DNA from: Glaesserella australis
Lineage (GTDB): Bacteria > Pseudomonadota > Gammaproteobacteria > Enterobacterales > Pasteurellaceae
Direction: 5' to 3'
Length of the DNA stretch: 64,000 bases
NCBI RefSeq assembly: GCF_003260095.1
Contig: NZ_PTPX01000013.1
Coordinates: 1-64,000 of the forward strand
Shown one piece after another: positions 36,823-46,262 of the stretch; positions within the stretch are counted from its first letter, which is position 1, and every line of letters starts with the position of its first letter. The notes below the pieces were generated by a model. The model was not told the origin of the DNA, did no database searches, and saw only the letters and a program-made list of their open reading frames with translations. Both the position numbers and the translations under genes were made by a program.

Positions 36823-37743
36823 CTATTCATCCCAAAAATTATAAAAATTAAACCACAATAATGGATTTCTTGCACACTCTTTTGCAAGTAAATCCGCATA
36901 TTTTTGCATAGCATCTTGAATATTCTGTTCACGGATTTTTCCCCTACCTTGAATTCCAATAGAGAAACGACGAAGTTGCAAGCGGTATTTTCCCTGCTCT
37001 TTTATGCAAAATACGGTATTAATTGGGGCTTTTAGTAGAGAAGCGAGTAACCAAGCACCTTGGGGGAAATTTGCAAATTTTCCTAAAAATTCAACCGCTT
37101 GTGTTTTATCTCCTCGAATTGGGATTCGGTCTGCTGCAATAGCAATCCACTCACCACGTTCAATTCGTTCGGCTAATTCCAACATTTTTTGTGCATCTAA
37201 ATCTTCTACTTGAATAAGCGACAACTCATCAGCCCCAGCTTCAACTAAAGCTTTATTGAACTCTTCAGCATGACGATTATGTACCAGTACATTTAAGTGA
37301 AAGTTAGGGTGGTGACCGCTACCGACTAAAGCCCGGCAAATTTCAATGTTACCAAAATGCGAGCAGACTAAAATCTGCCCACGCCCTGTCGGATTATCCA
37401 TATCTGCATAAAGGTTATCTGCATCATCGACAATCAAATCTGAATAACGAATTTTGCGCTGCCATACTGCAAAACGATCTGTGATGGCTTCACCAAATGC
37501 TAAGAATTGCTGAAAGACAGCATAGCGTGGCAATACAGTTTCAGGGAATACCGCTTGTAAATGCTCTTGATAACGCTGAATATAACCACGCATCTTTTTA
37601 GAGGTAAGAAAAAAGTAAAACACCACCCAAAATGTCACAAAGCGAATGCCACCAAGGGGAAAATGCTTGACGATTAAGCGAGTGAGAGCTAAAAAGAAGC
37701 GATTTCCTCGCTCATTTTGTTTTGCCCAGTGCTGTTTACTCAT
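36823..37743 (-). CDS. APE cluster lysophospholipid-type acyltransferase
   Basis: 306 aa, LpxL-like fold. The acyltransferase motif is CSHFGNIEICRAL (His-x4-Glu). The start at 37743 (MSKQHWAKQNERGN) overlaps the GT stop as ATGA; the longer frame to 37815 is rejected. In many APE clusters this domain is fused to the glycosyltransferase; here they are two coupled genes. It probably attaches a fatty acid to the lipid anchor of the polyene. Confidence 0.82.
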   Translation of the reverse strand: MSKQHWAKQNERGNRFFLALTRLIVKHFPLGGIRFVTFWVVFYFFLTSKKMRGYIQRYQEHLQAVFPETVLPRYAVFQQFLAFGEAITDRFAVWQRKIRYSDLIVDDADNLYADMDNPTGRGQILVCSHFGNIEICRALVGSGHHPNFHLNVLVHNRHAEEFNKALVEAGADELSLIQVEDLDAQKMLELAERIERGEWIAIAADRIPIRGDKTQAVEFLGKFANFPQGAWLLASLLKAPINTVFCIKEQGKYRLQLRRFSIGIQGRGKIREQNIQDAMQKYADLLAKECARNPLLWFNFYNFWDE

Positions 37744-38471
37744 ACGCTTTTTCCTGTGAATATACGTCCGAGCATACCGAAAAAGAGACGAGTGTGCATT
37801 TTGCTGATAAGCCAATTATCTGCCCAGCCACGAAAATGAGAAATGCCTCCTTGTTCATACTTCACAGGGGTATCAATCCAAATCATCGGAATTTTCCGCC
37901 AGTGACAACGCACTAAAATTTCCACATCAAAATCCATACGATCCCCAATGTGATCCTGTTGTATAATAGGGAGTGTTGAAATTAACGGATATAGCCGAAA
38001 ACCACACATACCATCAGGAATATCAAGAGAAAGTGTATTGATTGCAATCCAAAAATTCGTGATTTTCCGTCCATATAAACGAGCTTTAGGGGCATCATCA
38101 CTATAGATAGGCTTACCACAGATCATTGCTTCTGGGTTTTGTTTTGCTAACTCCACCATTTTCAGCACATCAGAGAGTTGGTGTTGTCCATCCGCATCCA
38201 CTTGTACCATATGTGAATAGCCTTGCTCAAAGGCTTGTTTAAAACCGACTTTTACTGCAGCCCCTTTCCCGCCATTTTCGTGACAGAACACGACAGATAC
38301 TCGCTCTTTCTCAGCAAGTTGATGCAAAATAGTATGATGTTCTGCTGTAGAACCATCATCAACAATTAACACAGGTAATTGATGAGATAAAATCTGCTTG
38401 ACTACATTTTTAATGGTGTTGGAATGGTTGTAATGTGGGATCATGACCACGGGCTTAAATTCTGCTTGCAT
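37740..38471 (-). CDS. APE cluster family 2 glycosyltransferase
   Basis: 243 aa, GT-A fold. Motifs are PVLIVDDGSTAE and the metal-binding VQVDADGQHQLSD. The ATG overlaps the previous gene's end by one base, and the stop overlaps the acyltransferase start. No membrane anchor is evident. Its donor and acceptor are unknown; a step in building the lipid anchor is inferred from position. Confidence 0.85.
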   Translation of the reverse strand: MQAEFKPVVMIPHYNHSNTIKNVVKQILSHQLPVLIVDDGSTAEHHTILHQLAEKERVSVVFCHENGGKGAAVKVGFKQAFEQGYSHMVQVDADGQHQLSDVLKMVELAKQNPEAMICGKPIYSDDAPKARLYGRKITNFWIAINTLSLDIPDGMCGFRLYPLISTLPIIQQDHIGDRMDFDVEILVRCHWRKIPMIWIDTPVKYEQGGISHFRGWADNWLISKMHTRLFFGMLGRIFTGKSV

Positions 38472-39739
38472 TAACGCACCTCATCTTCAGCATGAAGGCA
38501 GATCTTTTCAAAATCTGCTCGGCTAATCTTGGACTGACTATTACGGGGTAATTTATCACAAAAACGCCAAAAACGTGGCAAAGCAAATTTCTCTTGGTTT
38601 GCCATTAATGTCTGTTTTAATTGCTGAATGATCGCTTTTCGCCCTTGTTGTTTAAGCTGATTTAAGCCCTCATCCGACAAAGCAACCCAAGCCAACGGAC
38701 GTGGTTGCTGAATATGTAACGCAATATAGCAATCGCTCACCCAATGGTGTGTTAATAACTGTTGCTCAATACTGACTAGGGAAACCCGCTTATCGCCCAA
38801 TTTTACAATGCGATCAATTCGCCCCAAAAGGCTAAAACCTTGTTCGCAAATTTCAACGGCATCAGCGGTCTGCTCACGGCTGGTGATCCAAGGCGACTCT
38901 ACCCATAATGCCCCTTGCTCATTAAGTCCAATCTGACTATTAGGCATGGGGAGCCATAATGATTCATCAAGACGGCGAGCAATCACGCCTGTTTCAGTAC
39001 TGCCATAAATTTCTACCACAGGGCAGGTTAGAGTTTGTCGCAATGCTTTTCCAACAGGGGCAGGCAGACTGCCACCCGATGAAATAATCCCTTCAATCTT
39101 GCTCTGTTTTAGTTCTTCATTGGCTAAATTAAGGTGAGATAACAGCGCAGGGCTACTGACCCAAATACAGCGATGATGACGACTTTCTGCGATTAAGTAT
39201 TCAGGGTATTGCAGTTGCGTATTGCCAAGCGTCCAGTTCATTTCTAAGGGAAGAAAAATTCGGAACGTTAAGCCGTACATATGTTGAACGCTGACACTGC
39301 CGATTAAATGAATATCCGTACCACGTTCAAAGGGCAACACAAAGCTTAAAGCTTTGGCTTCTTGCCACATTTGGCAAGCAGTCTTTTTGATAATTTTTGC
39401 TTCACCGCTACTGCCCGATGTTTTCAGCCAAATTTCTGTCGAATTTTGTTTATCTACAAGCGGTAAGATTTCCTCAATTTTTTGCAAATTGTGACTGTCG
39501 ATTAATGTTGATAACGTTTCAGCGGTGATAAAAAGATCAGCATTCTCTTTGACCCATTGCAAATTTTCAGGCAATAAGTTAGGCGGTAATAACACCCGTA
39601 CTTTTGCATTTAGGCAAGACAACAATACACAAGCAAATTGATTTGCATCTTCCAACCATAAAGCAACCGCTTGGATGTTGTCTTGTTGGAGTTTTTGGGA
39701 AAAGGAGTTTGTTTGAGATATAAATTGTAGATTTTCCAT
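38471..39739 (-). CDS. APE cluster AMP-forming acyl ligase (intact adenylation copy)
   Basis: About 422 aa. The adenylation core is complete: the P-loop motif WLKTSGSSGEAKIIKKT, the A5 motif VVEIYGSTETGVIARR, the A7-like LLGRIDRIVKLGDKR and the A10 Lys region KLPRNSQSKISR. It starts at 39739 (MENLQFISQ), with AGGG upstream and 11 bases after the preceding stop. It probably activates the aryl starter acid for loading on an ACP. It ends soon after A10, with no dehydratase domain, unlike its paralogue at 40298-41797, which it resembles along most of its length. Confidence 0.83.
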   Translation of the reverse strand: MENLQFISQTNSFSQKLQQDNIQAVALWLEDANQFACVLLSCLNAKVRVLLPPNLLPENLQWVKENADLFITAETLSTLIDSHNLQKIEEILPLVDKQNSTEIWLKTSGSSGEAKIIKKTACQMWQEAKALSFVLPFERGTDIHLIGSVSVQHMYGLTFRIFLPLEMNWTLGNTQLQYPEYLIAESRHHRCIWVSSPALLSHLNLANEELKQSKIEGIISSGGSLPAPVGKALRQTLTCPVVEIYGSTETGVIARRLDESLWLPMPNSQIGLNEQGALWVESPWITSREQTADAVEICEQGFSLLGRIDRIVKLGDKRVSLVSIEQQLLTHHWVSDCYIALHIQQPRPLAWVALSDEGLNQLKQQGRKAIIQQLKQTLMANQEKFALPRFWRFCDKLPRNSQSKISRADFEKICLHAEDEVR

Positions 39740-39750
39740 AATAATTATCC

Positions 39751-40308
39751 CTATACCTTTTTCATTACCCTTTGGCGTACAAGCCATTCACCTACCATCA
39801 ATAATCCTATCAATATATAAGAAATCACGCCTGTGTAGATTGCCCAGTAATCAAACTTTTCCAATAGAATAAAGCTGACTGTTATTGATATATTCACAAT
39901 AAAAAAAAGACACCATATCTGCGTTACCTTGCGGGTATAAATGATGGCTTGTGACGGTAAGTTTGGATGTTGCAAACGGGCTAAACGTTCAATGAGCGAT
40001 TGCTCGCTCAATAGACTACCACCAAACAGAACTAACATCATTAAGCTAATCACTACAGGATACCAATACATTGTGTCAATGGAGCGGGTAATGCCGACCG
40101 TTGCTAAAATCAATGTCATCGTTATTGCAAAAAAACGTTGAGAACCGACCGCTTGCAATGCTTTTATCCCCCAAAGTAATGCCATAAGATAGGGTAAAAC
40201 AAATAAGATAGATCGCTCATGTTGTTCCGCAAATAACCAAATAAGCGGGTAAGCCACACTTACCCCTGTAAGTAGAACGTTGGTAATAAGCCGTAAACTA
40301 TTCATCAT
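39751..40308 (-). CDS. APE cluster inner-membrane protein (COG4648-like)
   Basis: 185 aa with five to six hydrophobic segments (near residues 5-25, 30-50, 56-72, 82-100, 130-150 and 155-172). Such membrane proteins accompany APE adenylation genes; the function is unknown. It overlaps the preceding gene by 11 bases and lies between the two adenylation paralogues. Confidence 0.78.
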   Translation of the reverse strand: MMNSLRLITNVLLTGVSVAYPLIWLFAEQHERSILFVLPYLMALLWGIKALQAVGSQRFFAITMTLILATVGITRSIDTMYWYPVVISLMMLVLFGGSLLSEQSLIERLARLQHPNLPSQAIIYTRKVTQIWCLFFIVNISITVSFILLEKFDYWAIYTGVISYILIGLLMVGEWLVRQRVMKKV

Positions 40309-41797
40309 GAAATATAAACAATCCGCTACCGCACATTTCTCCGTCAGTTTTTAACTGAAAGCCCATTCGGTTTTTTGTAGCTTCCCATTTTAAAATCAGC
40401 TCAAATTCGTCATTCGGGCGGAGAAATTTTTGGTATTTAAGATTATCAATGCGCAAAATCGCTTTCTCTTTGCCAAAAAAGTGCGTGATTTGGTCTTGCG
40501 TCCATTGCAGTTCAATAACGCCTGGCACTAATGGGAAATTCGCAAAGTGCCCTTTAAAAAAGTGCAGATCAAGCGGTACTTTTCCACGCAAAATTTGCAA
40601 ATTCTCTTGGATTTCACGAGATGACCAAATTGGATCGAGAACCTCAGTCACACAAATTTTATCAAATTCCAAACGGCTGATTTTCGATTGACTGTTGCGT
40701 GGCAATTTATCGGTAAATCGCCAAAAGCGTGGAATTGCTGTTTTTTCTTGGCTTTGTGCTAAATGCGATTTTAATTGCTCCACCACATATTTTCGACCTT
40801 GATCCCGAAAAGCTTGAATCCCTAACGAGTTTACCCCTACCCAAGCGGCTAAGCGTTGCTGTTCAGGGTGTTTGCCGATATAGCAATCATCGATCCATTC
40901 GTGTTTTACCAATGCTTGCTCAACGCTCACTAAAGACGTACGTTTGTCGCCAATTTTAACAATACGGTCAATTCGCCCTAATAGCTCAAAACCATTTGGA
41001 TAAATTTCAACGGCATCAGCCTGCTGGTAAATTGTGTAGGATATATCTGGATCTAATGCACTACCCGATGAAATAATACCTGCGACTTTCGGTAAAGATA
41101 TGCTTTGCCAATCCATACAACTCAACATGGCAGGGCTACTGACTAATACTATTTTCGTTGATTTCTGGCTTTCTGCCATAATACATTCAGGGGAAAGGAG
41201 TTGCTTACGTCCGATTACCCAACCTTGAATCAACGACATCATAATATGAACCGTTAAGCCATAAAGATGCTGAATGCTAACACTACTAATAGCCGTAATC
41301 TCATTGCTTGCAGGGAAAGACAATTCATTTGCCAATACTTCGGCACTTAGCCACATCTCTTCAGCAGTCTTAACAATGATGTTCGTTTCTCCTGTACTAT
41401 CTGATGCGTTGAACCACAGCTCTGTTTGATTATGGAGATCAACAAGCGGTCGGTTTCGGTCAATTTTTTGTAGGGGGAAATCAAGGGCTAACTGAGAAAA
41501 AAGCTGATATGCAGGATTTGGATTCTCGCTGTCTACTAGCCAAAAATCTGCATATTGATGCGCCCATTCAACACTTTCAGGCGTATCATTCAGTGGAAAC
41601 AATACTTTCACATTGGCATGCCAACAGGCAAGCAGTGTACAAGCCAAATTAGCTCCATCTTCTAACCAAACAGCAATCGCTTTAGTGCCTTGTTGTTGTA
41701 AATAAGCAGAAATTTGTAAAGCTCTCTGCTCAAAATCTGAGTAAGTCCAAGTTGGAAAATGTGCAACGGCACTTTCAGGTAAGTAACAATTTTTCAT
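40298..41797 (-). CDS. APE cluster degenerate adenylation protein fused to hotdog dehydratase
   Basis: 499 aa. The N-terminal 370 residues are an adenylation domain with damaged key parts: the P-loop reads FNASDSTGETNI in place of a TSGSSGE core, and a block of about 45 residues that holds the A5 motif (YGSTE) is absent, so residues ...DISYTIYQQ run straight to ADAVEIYPNGFELLGRIDR. The C-terminal 110 residues are a hotdog 3-hydroxyacyl-ACP dehydratase (DLHFFKGHFANFPLVPGVIEL). Ligase activity is doubtful, while the dehydratase looks intact. The other adenylation copy has the opposite loss. Confidence 0.8.
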   Translation of the reverse strand: MKNCYLPESAVAHFPTWTYSDFEQRALQISAYLQQQGTKAIAVWLEDGANLACTLLACWHANVKVLFPLNDTPESVEWAHQYADFWLVDSENPNPAYQLFSQLALDFPLQKIDRNRPLVDLHNQTELWFNASDSTGETNIIVKTAEEMWLSAEVLANELSFPASNEITAISSVSIQHLYGLTVHIMMSLIQGWVIGRKQLLSPECIMAESQKSTKIVLVSSPAMLSCMDWQSISLPKVAGIISSGSALDPDISYTIYQQADAVEIYPNGFELLGRIDRIVKIGDKRTSLVSVEQALVKHEWIDDCYIGKHPEQQRLAAWVGVNSLGIQAFRDQGRKYVVEQLKSHLAQSQEKTAIPRFWRFTDKLPRNSQSKISRLEFDKICVTEVLDPIWSSREIQENLQILRGKVPLDLHFFKGHFANFPLVPGVIELQWTQDQITHFFGKEKAILRIDNLKYQKFLRPNDEFELILKWEATKNRMGFQLKTDGEMCGSGLFIFHDE

Positions 41798-41872
41798 AAA
41801 TGGGTAGAGAGAATATTGCCTTTATTTTAGGGCAATGGGCAAAATAATGTTTGCCCATCTATTCTTATTCAA

Positions 41873-42118
41873 TTAATTGGTACTGATTTTTTTTACTGCT
41901 TCAATCACATCGCTAACAGTACGAACATTACGGAAATCTTCTGCTTGAAGCTTATAACCTGTTTGACGTTTAATGTAATCAATCAAATCAATCGCATCAA
42001 TACTATCAATTTCTAGATCTTCATAAAGATTGGTTTCTAAGGTAATTTTTTCTTTCTCAACTTCAAACAGAGATACTAATGCTTCTGTAAGAACTTTTTG
42101 AATTTCTTGTTCAGTCAT
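41873..42118 (-). CDS. APE cluster acyl carrier protein 1
   Basis: 81 aa. The phosphopantetheine attachment Ser is in LEIDSIDAIDLIDYI. Acidic as expected. Holds the growing polyene or the aryl starter. Adjacent to the second ACP (10 bases apart). Confidence 0.88.
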   Translation of the reverse strand: MTEQEIQKVLTEALVSLFEVEKEKITLETNLYEDLEIDSIDAIDLIDYIKRQTGYKLQAEDFRNVRTVSDVIEAVKKISTN

Positions 42119-42128
42119 TGCTTACTCC

Positions 42129-42386
42129 TTAGCCTTTTTGTACACGGATAAAACTTGCCAATGTTGCGACACTTTCAAAATGTTCACGCAAGTTTTGTTG
42201 TTCACTATCTAACTTCAAACCAAAGGTTTTTTGTACCGCTAACCCCAATTCTAACGCATCAACAGAATCTAACCCTAGACCATCATCACCGAAAAGTGGT
42301 GCATCTGTTTCAATATCTTCAATGGCAATATCTTCAAGAGCAAGGCTATCAATAATCAATTGTTTAAGTTGTTGTTCGAGTTCCAT
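42129..42386 (-). CDS. APE cluster acyl carrier protein 2
   Basis: 85 aa. The attachment Ser is in GLGLDSVDALELGL. Two unlike ACPs are standard for APE clusters, one being the main chain carrier. The stop is 2 bases before the acyltransferase on the other side. Confidence 0.88.
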   Translation of the reverse strand: MELEQQLKQLIIDSLALEDIAIEDIETDAPLFGDDGLGLDSVDALELGLAVQKTFGLKLDSEQQNLREHFESVATLASFIRVQKG

Positions 42387-42388
42387 TT

Positions 42389-43150
42389 TTAGTCCTTTGA
42401 ATAAGTATTAAAGTAGTTTTCTAAATAATCATTTAAACGACGAGAAGCGATCGGTAATGGCTTTTCGGCTAGCCACCGTTGCGGATCAATATCTTCTCCT
42501 ACCGTTAATTCATAGCAAATTTTACGATTTGGGATTTTATACCAAGGTTGTCCCTTTTTGAAATTTAATGGGTTCATTTTAATCACAATCGGTGTAATCA
42601 CCTTGGCACTACGTAAGCCTATTGATACTGCGCCACGATGTAATTTTACAGTACCATCCCAATCCGTTCGGGTACCTTCAGGGAAAAGCAATAGTGCTTG
42701 ATGCTGTAAAATTTCATGGCTCTGTTCTAGTAGTTCTTCCGATTCTGTATTTGGAATAAAGCCACAAGCCCGAATCGGGCTACTCATCGACGGGTTTTCT
42801 AACAAATCTTTTTTTACAATGCAGTTAAAACGAGATTCTTGGCTAAAAATTAACACAACATCGAGTAATGATGGATGATTAGCTAAGACCAACTGCCCAG
42901 GTCGTCCTAAACGTTCAAAACCGTGATACTTTACTTCTAAGATCCCCGCCCATTTCAGATAATTCACGAAAAATCGCCACGTTTTTCCGACAATTTCTCG
43001 CCCTTTCATTTGTGTTGCCAAATCATTGTTAGGGTAATTTTTAGCATAGCGATAAAGCACAATTTTAAATAATACACCGACGACACCAAACAGCACAAAG
43101 CCGAATAATGTCCCGAAAAAACGTCTAATCCAATCTAATTTTTCTGCCAT
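42389..43150 (-). CDS. APE cluster 1-acylglycerol-3-phosphate-type acyltransferase
   Basis: About 253 aa with one N-terminal hydrophobic segment (LFGFVLFGVVGVLFKIVLY). The catalytic motif is NHPSLLD (His-x4-Asp) and FPEGTRTDWDG is the acceptor-binding motif. The ATG at 43150 overlaps the upstream gene by 16 bases. Probably part of lipid-anchor assembly. Confidence 0.85.
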   Translation of the reverse strand: MAEKLDWIRRFFGTLFGFVLFGVVGVLFKIVLYRYAKNYPNNDLATQMKGREIVGKTWRFFVNYLKWAGILEVKYHGFERLGRPGQLVLANHPSLLDVVLIFSQESRFNCIVKKDLLENPSMSSPIRACGFIPNTESEELLEQSHEILQHQALLLFPEGTRTDWDGTVKLHRGAVSIGLRSAKVITPIVIKMNPLNFKKGQPWYKIPNRKICYELTVGEDIDPQRWLAEKPLPIASRRLNDYLENYFNTYSKD

Positions 43151-43890
43151 TGCCAATATCCCTCTCGACTACTTGGCGTTTGCCATTGCGATTGAGCAAG
43201 GTGTTGTTGTTTCACCCAATGTAAAGCGTTATCCATATTATTTGCAAAAAATTCTTCCTTTCTCACCGCTTGTGAATGCAAACTTAAATGATATTGTTCG
43301 CCTTTTTCCACAATCATGGCAAGCGCATAAGCAAACGGCTGACGTTGTACTGGCTGTGCATTATATTCTGCATAAAGTGGCGACTCACAAACAACCACCA
43401 AGACTTTGTCATAGCTATCATTTAAGAGCAAATTTGCTTCCAATAGCGCTGTTTCTAAATTATCTTTTCGTGCTGTAATTGCTGTCGTTTCCGTTTTAAC
43501 TTGACGCATTTCCGACCATTGACCGACCAACGCATTATGGACTGAGAGACTAAAAGAGGTTGGCGACACATCACCTTCTTGCAACAATGTTTGCCATAAG
43601 GCAAAGCTACGGTTGATCTCACTATTAGAGGACGCATAAACAACAGGCAAGTTTTCGTCTTGCGCGGTTAATTCCCAAGCTGCTTCAAAAAACAGACGAG
43701 CTGAATCACTCAAGCGACGACGTTTAAGTGGAGAAAGAAAAGCAAGTTTAGGTGAAAAATCTTCCCAATCTTCACTATTTTGTTGCCAATGGTCTTCGTC
43801 TAATTTCCAATCTTCTTCTGTTAGTACTTTATTACAAACAATGTTCCAAGCAGTAAGATTGAAAGAAAATTCACAAATTTTATTATTCAT
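43135..43890 (-). CDS. APE cluster chain-length-factor-like ketosynthase protein
   Basis: About 251 aa with the short ketoacyl-synthase-like fold. In place of the nucleophile Cys it has SFSLSVHNALVGQWSE, so it is catalytically dead and likely pairs with a true ketosynthase, as reported for APE chain length factors. The ATG at 43890 is chosen; an in-frame TTG lies 6 bases earlier. Confidence 0.78.
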   Translation of the reverse strand: MNNKICEFSFNLTAWNIVCNKVLTEEDWKLDEDHWQQNSEDWEDFSPKLAFLSPLKRRRLSDSARLFFEAAWELTAQDENLPVVYASSNSEINRSFALWQTLLQEGDVSPTSFSLSVHNALVGQWSEMRQVKTETTAITARKDNLETALLEANLLLNDSYDKVLVVVCESPLYAEYNAQPVQRQPFAYALAMIVEKGEQYHLSLHSQAVRKEEFFANNMDNALHWVKQQHLAQSQWQTPSSREGYWQWQKN

Positions 43891-44269
43891 TTTCAATAAT
43901 TTTTAAAGCCCGGTGATCCGAGTCAGAAGTATTTATACTATAACTAATAGTGGTTTAATTACTCAATTTATACCATCGAAAATCGCATGACTAAAAACAG
44001 AATGCAAGACTATTTTAGTTTACATGAAATTTACATTATAACCAAACATATTGCTTTTCTGAACTACCCGCCAAAGCTCTCTTGTCCAGTATATTATCCA
44101 TTTAGTATTCATGAAGCTAATTAAAATCGGTTACTTAGGTAATGAATAAAGTACCGAAATCAGTAGTAGTTTAAAGTAAAAGATGCTGGTTTGCAGGAGC
44201 GAAATAAAACTTTCCACAAGGCGTGTCAATTGCCCTGTTTGTGAATAAGAAACAAGGAGAGTTTTTTCA
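43891..44269. other. Gap inside the APE cluster with no convincing gene
   Basis: This 379-bp, AT-rich gap breaks an otherwise tightly packed cluster. On the plus strand a 45-codon frame starts near 43987, but it lacks a ribosome site and any familiar motif. The gap may hold a promoter for the left half of the cluster or the scar of a lost gene. I cannot assign a function. Confidence 0.5.
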
Positions 44270-45523
44270 TTATTTTCCTGTCCAGCGTTTGAAAATCAAC
44301 GACGTATTTACGCCGCCAAAGGCGAAATTATTGTTCATAACGTAATCTGTTTGAATTTCTCGTCCATCGCCTTGAATATAGTCCAATTTGCCGCAGCGTT
44401 CGTCCACGGTTTCAAGGTTGAGCGTTGGGGCGAACCAGCCGTCTCGCATCATTTCAATGCTGAACCAACTTTCCAACGCACCGCACGCACCGAGTGTGTG
44501 GCCGAGATAGCTTTTTTGCGAACTCAACGGAATTTTGCCAAAGACAGCTTCTGTGGCAAGGGTTTCGGCAATATCGCCCTGTTCCGTTGCCGTGCCGTGA
44601 CCGTTTACATAACCGATTTGCGTCGGCGAAAGTTGAGCATCTTTAAGAGCTAATTCCATACAGCGTTGCATTGTCTCTTTTTGTGGGCGAGTAACGTGGC
44701 TGCCGTCGCTGTTTGCACCGTAGCCCACCACTTCTGCAATGATATTGGCTCCACGAGCCAAAGCGTGTTCCAACTCTTCCAATACAAAAATGCCTGCTCC
44801 CTCGCCGATGACCAAGCCATCACGGTTTTGCTCGTAAGGGCGTGGCGTTTGTTTTGGGTTGTCGTTGTTGCGACTTGCGGCATACAGGCTGTCGAACACA
44901 TAAACTTCCGACGGACAAAATTCTTCGCTGCCGCCGGCTAACATCATTGGGATCATTCCGTATTTAATGGCTTCATAGGCATAGCCGATCCCTTGCGATC
45001 CCGATGAACAAGCACTGGAAGTAGGGATAATTCGCCCGGTTAAGCCGAAAAAAATGCCGATATTCGCCGCTGTGGTGTGGGGCATCATTCGCACATAGGT
45101 ATTGGCGTTAAAACCGTCGGATTTGCCGGTCATCAACAGCTCAGCGGCATCTTTAATGTCGTTGGTGGAGCCTGTGGAAGATCCGCACGCCACGCCCATT
45201 CGTCCATCTTTGAGATAGTTTAAAATCACGCCATTTTCATCAAGCAAACCTGCATTGGCTAAAGCTCTTTCACTGGCATCGACAGCAAGTTGCGACACTC
45301 TTCCAAGACTACGGAGCTGTTTACGGTTCCAATGTTTTGGCGGTTGATAATCAGGAATTTCCGCCCCTAAACGCGCTTCCAATTCAGGATAACGTTCCAC
45401 CCAATCTGTTTTTGCTTGCACGGCATTTTGTTTGCGTTGAAAGGCAGCCTTAATTTCCGCCCAGCTGTTTCCAAATGCGGTAATACCGCCAATACCTGTT
45501 ACCACAACACGTTTTGTTTGCAT
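44270..45523 (-). CDS. APE cluster beta-ketoacyl-ACP synthase (FabF-like)
   Basis: 417 aa. The active-site Cys is in TSSACSSGSQGIGYA, His in VNGHGTATEQGD and His in YLGHTLGACGALES, so it is catalytically complete. The start at 45523 (MQTKRVV) has AGGAAT upstream; the frame to 45550 overlaps the reductase and is rejected. It probably elongates the polyene. Confidence 0.9.
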   Translation of the reverse strand: MQTKRVVVTGIGGITAFGNSWAEIKAAFQRKQNAVQAKTDWVERYPELEARLGAEIPDYQPPKHWNRKQLRSLGRVSQLAVDASERALANAGLLDENGVILNYLKDGRMGVACGSSTGSTNDIKDAAELLMTGKSDGFNANTYVRMMPHTTAANIGIFFGLTGRIIPTSSACSSGSQGIGYAYEAIKYGMIPMMLAGGSEEFCPSEVYVFDSLYAASRNNDNPKQTPRPYEQNRDGLVIGEGAGIFVLEELEHALARGANIIAEVVGYGANSDGSHVTRPQKETMQRCMELALKDAQLSPTQIGYVNGHGTATEQGDIAETLATEAVFGKIPLSSQKSYLGHTLGACGALESWFSIEMMRDGWFAPTLNLETVDERCGKLDYIQGDGREIQTDYVMNNNFAFGGVNTSLIFKRWTGK

Positions 45524-45533
45524 AGTTTTATTC

Positions 45534-46262
45534 CTAACAAAGTCCGCCATTCACTGCAATCACTTGGCGGGTGATATAGCCAGCCTTCTCGTCCATTAAA
45601 AACTGGACAGCGTGAGCCACTTCTTCTGGATTTCCCATACGTTGAGCAGGGATCATTTTGAGAATCTCATCAATTGGCACATTTTCATCTAAAATATCGG
45701 TATCAATAAGCCCTGGAGCAACGCAGTTTACCGTGATCTTACGTTTTGCTAGTTCAATGGCAAGGGCTTTTGCAGCGCCAATAATACCTGCTTTTGAAGC
45801 ACTATAATTCACTTGTCCACGATTGCCAATTAAACCTGATACGGATGTGATACAGACAACTCTACCTGCTTTACGACGACGAATCATCGGCATCATAATT
45901 GGGTGTAACACATTATAGAAACCATCTAAATTGGTGCGTAATACCACATCCCAATCTTCATCAGTTAATGCCGGGAATGCATTATCGCGCGTCAGTCCCG
46001 CATTTAGCACCACACCATAATATGCGCCATTAGCTTCTATATCCGCTTCAAGAATCGCTTTTGCTTGCTCACGTTGGCTTACATCAAACTGTAACACCCT
46101 TGCATTTTGTCCAAGCTTTCTAACCGCTTGTGCAACTTCTTCAGCCTCTTCAATACGGCTACGACAATGGACGACAATATTATAGCCTTGCTGAGCAAGA
46201 GTTAAGGCAATCGCTTTGCCGATACCACGGCTTGAACCTGTGATTAATACCGTATTTGTCAT
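45534..46262 (-). CDS. APE cluster 3-oxoacyl-ACP reductase (FabG-like)
   Basis: 242-aa SDR. Cofactor motif TGSSRGIGKAIAL, NAGLTRDNAF, and the active site Tyr-x3-Lys in VNYSASKAGIIGAAK. It reduces ketoacyl-ACP in the polyene cycle. Overlaps the dehydratase gene upstream by 4 bases. Confidence 0.9.
   Translation of the reverse strand: MTNTVLITGSSRGIGKAIALTLAQQGYNIVVHCRSRIEEAEEVAQAVRKLGQNARVLQFDVSQREQAKAILEADIEANGAYYGVVLNAGLTRDNAFPALTDEDWDVVLRTNLDGFYNVLHPIMMPMIRRRKAGRVVCITSVSGLIGNRGQVNYSASKAGIIGAAKALAIELAKRKITVNCVAPGLIDTDILDENVPIDEILKMIPAQRMGNPEEVAHAVQFLMDEKAGYITRQVIAVNGGLC

Noticed and set aside
43987-44125. Small plus-strand frame in the APE gap
   Set aside because: No ribosome site, no known motif, and opposite to the cluster; likely chance.
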